Shown here: positions 8,303 through 12,317 of the stretch, piece by piece
Layout: each line of letters opens with the position of its first letter
How positions within the stretch are numbered: the stretch's first letter is position 1
NCBI GenBank assembly: GCA_028565635.1
Contig: JAOXYB010074277.1
Coordinates: 11,313 to 23,629 of the forward strand
Direction: 5' to 3'
Length of the DNA: 12,317 nucleotides
Origin: Phoronis ovalis
Lineage: Eukaryota; Phoronida; Phoronidae
Made by a program: the position numbers and the translations under genes
The notes under the pieces: generated by a model
Seen by the model: the letters and a program-made list of their open reading frames with translations, nothing else
What the model was told of the DNA's origin: nothing
Database searches by the model: none

Positions 8303-8604
8303 TAATGCAGCCTCACCTGATGTGGGTTTTAGAAGAATTTCGTGATGAGCTTATTGATATCGTCGACGTCACAAGAGTACTACCGATGATGCAAAGAGAC
8401 CACGTGATAACAAGTGATTTGGAAACCATCATTTTGAACCAGGCGTCCACTCGCGGGAAAATGTCAAAACTGTTGGATACTTTAAAAGAGCGAGGGAATA
8501 AAGCATTCGATGTGTTAGTTAAAGGTTTAAAAAAGGACTATAAGGCTTTGGCTTATGAGCTTGAGATGTATGCTTATACTAGAGATGACGAAATATTTGC
8601 TTGA
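8303..8604 (+). CDS. Ankyrin-repeat / CARD protein, last exon (CARD domain)
   Basis: The exon starts with two bases that complete a phase-1 codon (GTA, Val), followed by 99 codons and TGA (8602-8604). The peptide has the features of a caspase recruitment domain: helix 1 with LEEFRDELID, then VDVTRVLPMMQRDHVIT, the S/T-R-G-K-x-x-K-L-L-D-x-L segment that is the best conserved part of the fold, and ERGNKAFDVLVKGLKK before the last helix. CARDs of Apaf-1, RAIDD, and caspases 2 and 9 share this layout. The domain fills the exon, with only about ten residues after it. CARDs pair with other CARDs to assemble caspase- or kinase-activating platforms, so this end is the likely signalling output. An internal ATG at 8305 would allow a CARD-only product, but the acceptor at 8302 and the phase match favour splicing to the ankyrin exons. 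Confidence 0.85.
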
Positions 8605-9348
8605 TTCTGTAGTCTGTGATGTATGTTACGGTTTTCATGTCGAACGTTTTTAATAGCCATTATATACAACTATATGAAGTTACTTCCATGTTCTAAAGCA
8701 GTATTAATTGAAAGTGTTTCAAATTCGCTTATTTTGTATCAAATATATTAATTGTTCTGTTTCTTGTGACAAAAACAATGCAACTTATTATAGTCGCATA
8801 AATACCGTGGAGCAAAACCCCGGTGTGAATAACTACCGTCCGTTACACTTGAGCATTTATCCCCGAAATATGACCGAAATATGGGATCAAACCTCCAGCA
8901 TTATAGTAATCCTCAAACATCGATGTATACCACATTTGGTATCATTGGATAGAGGAATTTTATGCAGATTAAGAATAGTGTTCCTGTCTATACTATCAGG
9001 TAGGTAAGGAATGCGCGCGTTCGTTTTCTGAGGTGATGTGCATTTTAATATACGTAGATCTACTCTTACATTAGATTTCAAGAATTATTCATCATTTCCA
9101 TCATTGTTACATATTCTGTTACAGTAATATGATATTATCATTCATTTTGTTATTTTTTTTTACTGTGCATTTATAACTATCTTTGAATGCCGACATAAAA
9201 AGTATGATTAAAATTCATTAATAGATTTCCGATTTTTTTTTTACGGAGTTCAGAAAATGTTTGTAGCAATTAAGATAACTTTATTTATAAATAAGCATAT
9301 TTGCTCCATAAGTACCAGTAGTTTTGCACAGTTTTATCTGTTAATAAA
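8605..9348 (+). terminator. Presumed 3' UTR with candidate poly(A) signals
   Basis: The first candidate cleavage signals after the CARD stop are ATTAAA at 9207-9212, followed by a T-rich run at about 9232-9242, and AATAAA at 9343-9348. Either would give a 3' UTR of 600-750 nt. Neither can be proven from sequence, and an exon-like frame with a strong donor lies inside this interval, so the transcript end could be elsewhere. Confidence 0.3.
8794..8999 (+). CDS. Unassigned exon-like open frame
   Basis: A frame is open from about 8711 to a TAA at 9005-9007. Within it an acceptor (CTTATTATAG ending at 8793) and a strong double donor (TATCAG|GTAGGT at 8999/9000, or GTAG|GTAAGG at 9003/9004) delimit about 206 nt. 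The translation includes VNNYRPLHLS and MTEIWDQTSSIIVIL. The second segment recalls the F-W-x-M-I-W-E-Q-x-x-x-x-I-V-M-L stretch of protein tyrosine phosphatase domains, but the flanking residues do not continue that family, and no catalytic H-C-x-x-G motif is present in this piece. It could be a divergent exon, a decayed fragment or chance. Confidence 0.2.
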
Positions 9349-10509
9349 TTAAGCAAATGCATTTTGCTAACCCGTTGAATCAAAACGTTATTACAAGTTA
9401 AGATGACAATTCCAATTTATAAAACATATTTTGGTACTGAACGATTAAAACACAGTTTTTAGTTGCACATGTAAGTAAATATAGTCCGAATTTTTTTAAA
9501 TGTTTTATACAAAATGCATGAAACAATGACTTGTTTAAAAAAAATTAATTCCGTTTAAAGAATAGTTAAACAGCCGACGGAATGTCTTAAACTGGTATAT
9601 TTGCAATAATAAAACTAAAGAAAAAAGAACTGTAATATCTAAAATGTTGCTTATAGTTAATGCATGTTTTTTTGAAGATTATCACGTAAAAAACACTTGC
9701 GTTTAAACATCCCATTTTGGTTTACATTTTCTTCCGAAACTGTATTAAATGTATTAGTACATCTATAATGGACTACGGATATTAAGCTAATAATTAACAG
9801 TGACATTAAAATAGTTGTAGATCATGATGTATCATATAATAGTTTAATAAAACTAGGATAAACAGATATACATCTGTAGTACAAGACGGTGCACGTATAA
9901 CGCATTTAAGATGACTAGTCCCATTCGTACGAAGTGGAACAGTTATTTACAGTTTATACTTTTGGTAGTTTAATGGAGAAAAAAAATGATTAAGAAAAGT
10001 GAACTTTTTTGGAAAAGTATTTTAACTTAGCGATTGTAAAAAAATACTTTACTTATCTGACACATTCCTACGTAATCAGTAAGGAGGCAATGTTGGGTAA
10101 AACCTCACATTTTCAAAACGACAATTCAAAAATAAAAAACACCTCTGACAATACACAGCTTAAACTTGGCCTAATTTAACTCCAAAACAATTTTGTTTCA
10201 TTCAAATATTGTAACTCTCTAAAATTCAACTTGCAGAAATGTTTTCTTTTTCTGACGTCTTTACCTTTTAATAGAAGCAGGTCATTTAAGAACTAAGAAA
10301 AATTTCAATAATCTAAGACACGTTAAAAACGATCACTTGAAGAAGAGCTGTAAATGATGTACCAATTCACGTTAAACGTGGAAGATGACAATATAGCACC
10401 ATGCATTAGATGATATTGCTGCAGTAACATTACTTCCAGAAAAATTGCAAGACTAAAGAAAAATTTCTCGGATCCAGTTAATTATAAGCAGGACCGAATT
10501 TGAAAGGCT
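9010..10509. other. A/T-rich stretch without recognisable genes
   Basis: I find no credible coding exon on either strand. Additional AATAAA words occur near 9607 and 9846. A short acceptor-led frame near 10275 (after CCTTTTAATAG) encodes a basic peptide of about 26 residues and stops; I give it no weight. Nothing resembles a tRNA or an intact transposable element. Confidence 0.5.
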
Positions 10510-10760
10510 CTAACAAGGAGGACCTAGTAGACAGAGAGAGAAGTTTGTTTTGACGCTTACCGGTAGTTGTTATAGGACAGATCAGAATCGTCAAGTAGAT
10601 TTGAGAACTTTGTTATTAAAGCCACGAATTATAACCGTACCATCCGCTCAAGCTGATTTAAAACCTGAGAGACAACGCTTTATGGTCTGTGGTTTTCAGG
10701 TGGAATATGGTACATGGAGGGGAGTGCATACCTTTTGCATGAACGATGACTGAACCAGGT
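10510..10760. other. Locally GC-richer patch of unknown origin
   Basis: Base composition rises visibly above the flanks, and one + strand frame stays open for 80 codons (10514-10756), giving an arginine-rich peptide with no ATG near its start and no family I recognise. Internal words look like splice sites (TGTGGTTTTCAG before 10700, CCAG|GTATTC near 10758). This could be the remains of a mobile element or processed gene, or an exon of an unseen gene. Confidence 0.2.
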
Positions 10761-11480
10761 ATTCGATTGTGATTGGTGACAACATCTGAAATTAGCTGAC
10801 AAATCGTGAATGGCTTCTTCCCCATGAACGGCGAATGACTGCTATTTTAAAGGGATTCTGTTATAAATAATGACTTGGACAGCTTATGATCAAAATCCCT
10901 TAGTTTATTTACAGATGGTTTGTTAATTATAACCGTGAAATATCAATGTAAAAGCACAAAACGTTTTCTAAAAATTCAGTACCCGCTAACTTTCTCCGAA
11001 ATTAGTTCTGCTTTCAAGCTAAGTAAAATAGTTTGACTGACATCCTATACAATATATTTAGTGTTTAAAATTAACACATTCATAATTCAGGTAAAGTTAT
11101 ATGTGTCAGTTTCAATTGGTTGGTGTAGGCTTAAATTTGCCACTTAATATATTGTTATTATATTTCATTATTAGATTATATAATTATTTATAGTTGTTAG
11201 ATGTAGACATCATTTTTGTAGCATTAATTATAAATTGATTTATTTGTTTTATCGTCACAATAAACTTCGAAAAAATTTAGTCATTTTTGCATATCACTTT
11301 TACCCCGTTTAAAACACAACGAAAAAGTAAATTTAAGAAAACCAATCATCGGTGCATTGGACATTGTTTTAATGTATATGCATTGCATCATAGATTCAGT
11401 GAAATATAATAATTCACAATTAACTTCATGCATACAACCTATCAAGTTTTATGTTTTGAGCAAAAATGTATCTGTCAGAT
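10761..11480. other. A/T-rich stretch, nothing identified
   Basis: No exon, RNA gene or clear repeat is visible. A weak similarity between the TTCGAAAAAA region near 11267 and the tandem repeat starting at 11481 is too short to call. Confidence 0.5.
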
Positions 11481-11654
11481 AAATAGTCTCAGCTGTCAGC
11501 TTAAATTCGAGAAAAAAGAAAATTCTTCATCCCGGAATTTTCATGCTTAAACAAATCATCTGACGTGGTTACTACAACTGAAATAGTCTCAAATGTCAAC
11601 TGAAATTCGAAGAAAAAATATATGTTTTTCATATCATGCTTAAATAACTCATTT
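11481..11654. repeat. Two diverged tandem copies, about 100-bp period
   Basis: Both copies begin with AAATAGTCTC (11481 and 11581, exactly 100 bp apart). They share 26 of the first 30 bases, including AAATTCGA, followed by an A-rich run, a TTCAT word, and CATGCTTAAA (11542 and 11635) with a matching tail (AAATCATCTG against AACTCATTTG). An indel of about 7 bases separates the two copies in the middle. This is an old local tandem duplication or two units of a satellite-like repeat. No coding meaning is seen. Confidence 0.7.
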
Positions 11655-11969
11655 GGTAAACGTTGCATGCTTTAGAAAGGCCGATCTTCCTGGGGCACAT
11701 GGGTCAATCCTCATGTGAGAACGAAAAATCATGTCGGAAAAGGAATATTTTTTTACAACGTACGTTCCGCGTTTAGGGTATATATTTAGCTAAATATTGG
11801 CATATAGGGTATTTTATAGCAATGTAGATCTTTAAAAAGAGTATGTTTTTCACCATCAGATACAGATGCGTATTAAAAAAGGATATATTTTCATCATAAG
11901 AAGCGAGAATTCATGGTGGCCTATAACCATCGCAGCAACATGTTTAGTTATCTGTTGATTTTAATAAAC

Positions 11970-12009
11970 TTAATAAACTTGCAAGTCTTTCAAGGGGGAA
12001 TTAATCCAC
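11970..12009. repeat. 40-bp direct repeat, copy 1
   Basis: Matches the segment at 12197-12236 at 36 of 40 positions, 227 bp away. Shared blocks include TTAATAAAC at the start and GGGGAATTAATCCAC at the end. A 9-base tandem (TAATAAACT twice, 11962-11979) overlaps its left end. The pair may be the ends or internal units of a short non-autonomous element. Confidence 0.75.
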
Positions 12010-12196
12010 ATACAGCGGAAACCTGAATCTTTACACCAACTAAGATAACTCTTTCTTAACCCCTTATTCCTACCAAATTTTAAATATTAATTTTGCCACC
12101 TAAGAAGCCTTTCATAGTTGCTGTGCTTATATTCGTCATTCGCTGGTGTTTTTTTTCTCACTGATTTTTACTGAGTGACATGTACTACAGGGTCAC
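12010..12196. other. Spacer between the two 40-bp repeats
   Basis: A/T-rich with pyrimidine runs. No open frame or hairpin of note was found. Confidence 0.4.
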
Positions 12197-12236
12197 TTAA
12201 TAAACCTGCTAGTCTTCCAAAGGGGAATTAATCCAC
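12197..12236. repeat. 40-bp direct repeat, copy 2
   Basis: Second copy of the repeat at 11970-12009, in the same orientation, with four substitutions and no gaps. The sequence to its right, up to the window end, is A/T-rich and shows no further copy. Confidence 0.75.
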
Positions 12237-12317
12237 CGTCATGCTAGTCTCTAACACAGACTATATACTGTATAAATGTACTAAATAAACTATAAACTAG
12301 AAAAAGTCAAAAATTTG

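Noticed and set aside
8809-8850. QNPG followed by NNYRP, recalling 2A-like peptides and reverse-transcriptase motifs of LINE elements
   Set aside because: The 2A motif needs a final proline after NPG and its upstream residues, which are absent; NNYRP alone, without other RT blocks, is not evidence of a retroelement.
10275-10355. Acceptor-led short basic frame (HLRTKKNFNNLRHVK)
   Set aside because: About 26 codons, no donor, no family; not distinguishable from chance.

Overview
The window looks like AT-rich nuclear DNA from an invertebrate animal. The genes are split by GT...AG introns with pyrimidine-rich acceptors, there is no bacterial gene packing, and the main product is an ankyrin-repeat/CARD protein of the kind expanded in marine invertebrates. 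A mollusc or other lophotrochozoan is my guess from domain content only; nothing in the sequence fixes the species.

The centre (about 3541-8604, + strand) holds one gene I can support well. A single 3.0-kb exon (3541-6538) encodes about 1000 residues of nearly pure ankyrin repeats. A second exon (7265-7432) carries the last repeat and its C-terminal cap. After a possible linker exon (7572-7679), a final exon (8303-8604) encodes a recognisable CARD and the stop codon. Every junction in this model falls in phase 1. The repeats are not a uniform series: they alternate between two types (A with T-x-L-M-x-A-A, B with N-x-L-F-Y-C) and form a 69-residue dimeric module that repeats with almost perfect register. 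The likely role is a cytoplasmic innate-immune or cell-death adaptor: an ankyrin superhelix for ligand or partner binding, and a C-terminal CARD for homotypic recruitment. Several competing 3' ends (intron read-through at 6539 and 7433, a possible terminal exon at 7794-7864) would give CARD-less forms.

Left flank (1-3540): a probable terminal coding exon of an upstream gene (669-713, acidic tail ending in K-R-stop), its A/T-rich 3' flank with a perfect 11-bp hairpin, and a short exon-like open frame (about 1181-1311) whose translation resembles the first part of a Death domain. The rest, 1312-3540, is A/T-rich and should contain the promoter and 5' UTR of the ankyrin gene, with no confident coding content.

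Right flank (8605-12317): the 3' UTR with candidate poly(A) signals, an unassigned exon-like frame ending in a strong donor (about 8794-8999), a locally GC-richer patch around 10510-10760, and two sets of short diverged direct repeats (11481-11654, and 11970-12009 with 12197-12236). No tRNA, rRNA, CRISPR array or intact mobile element was seen.
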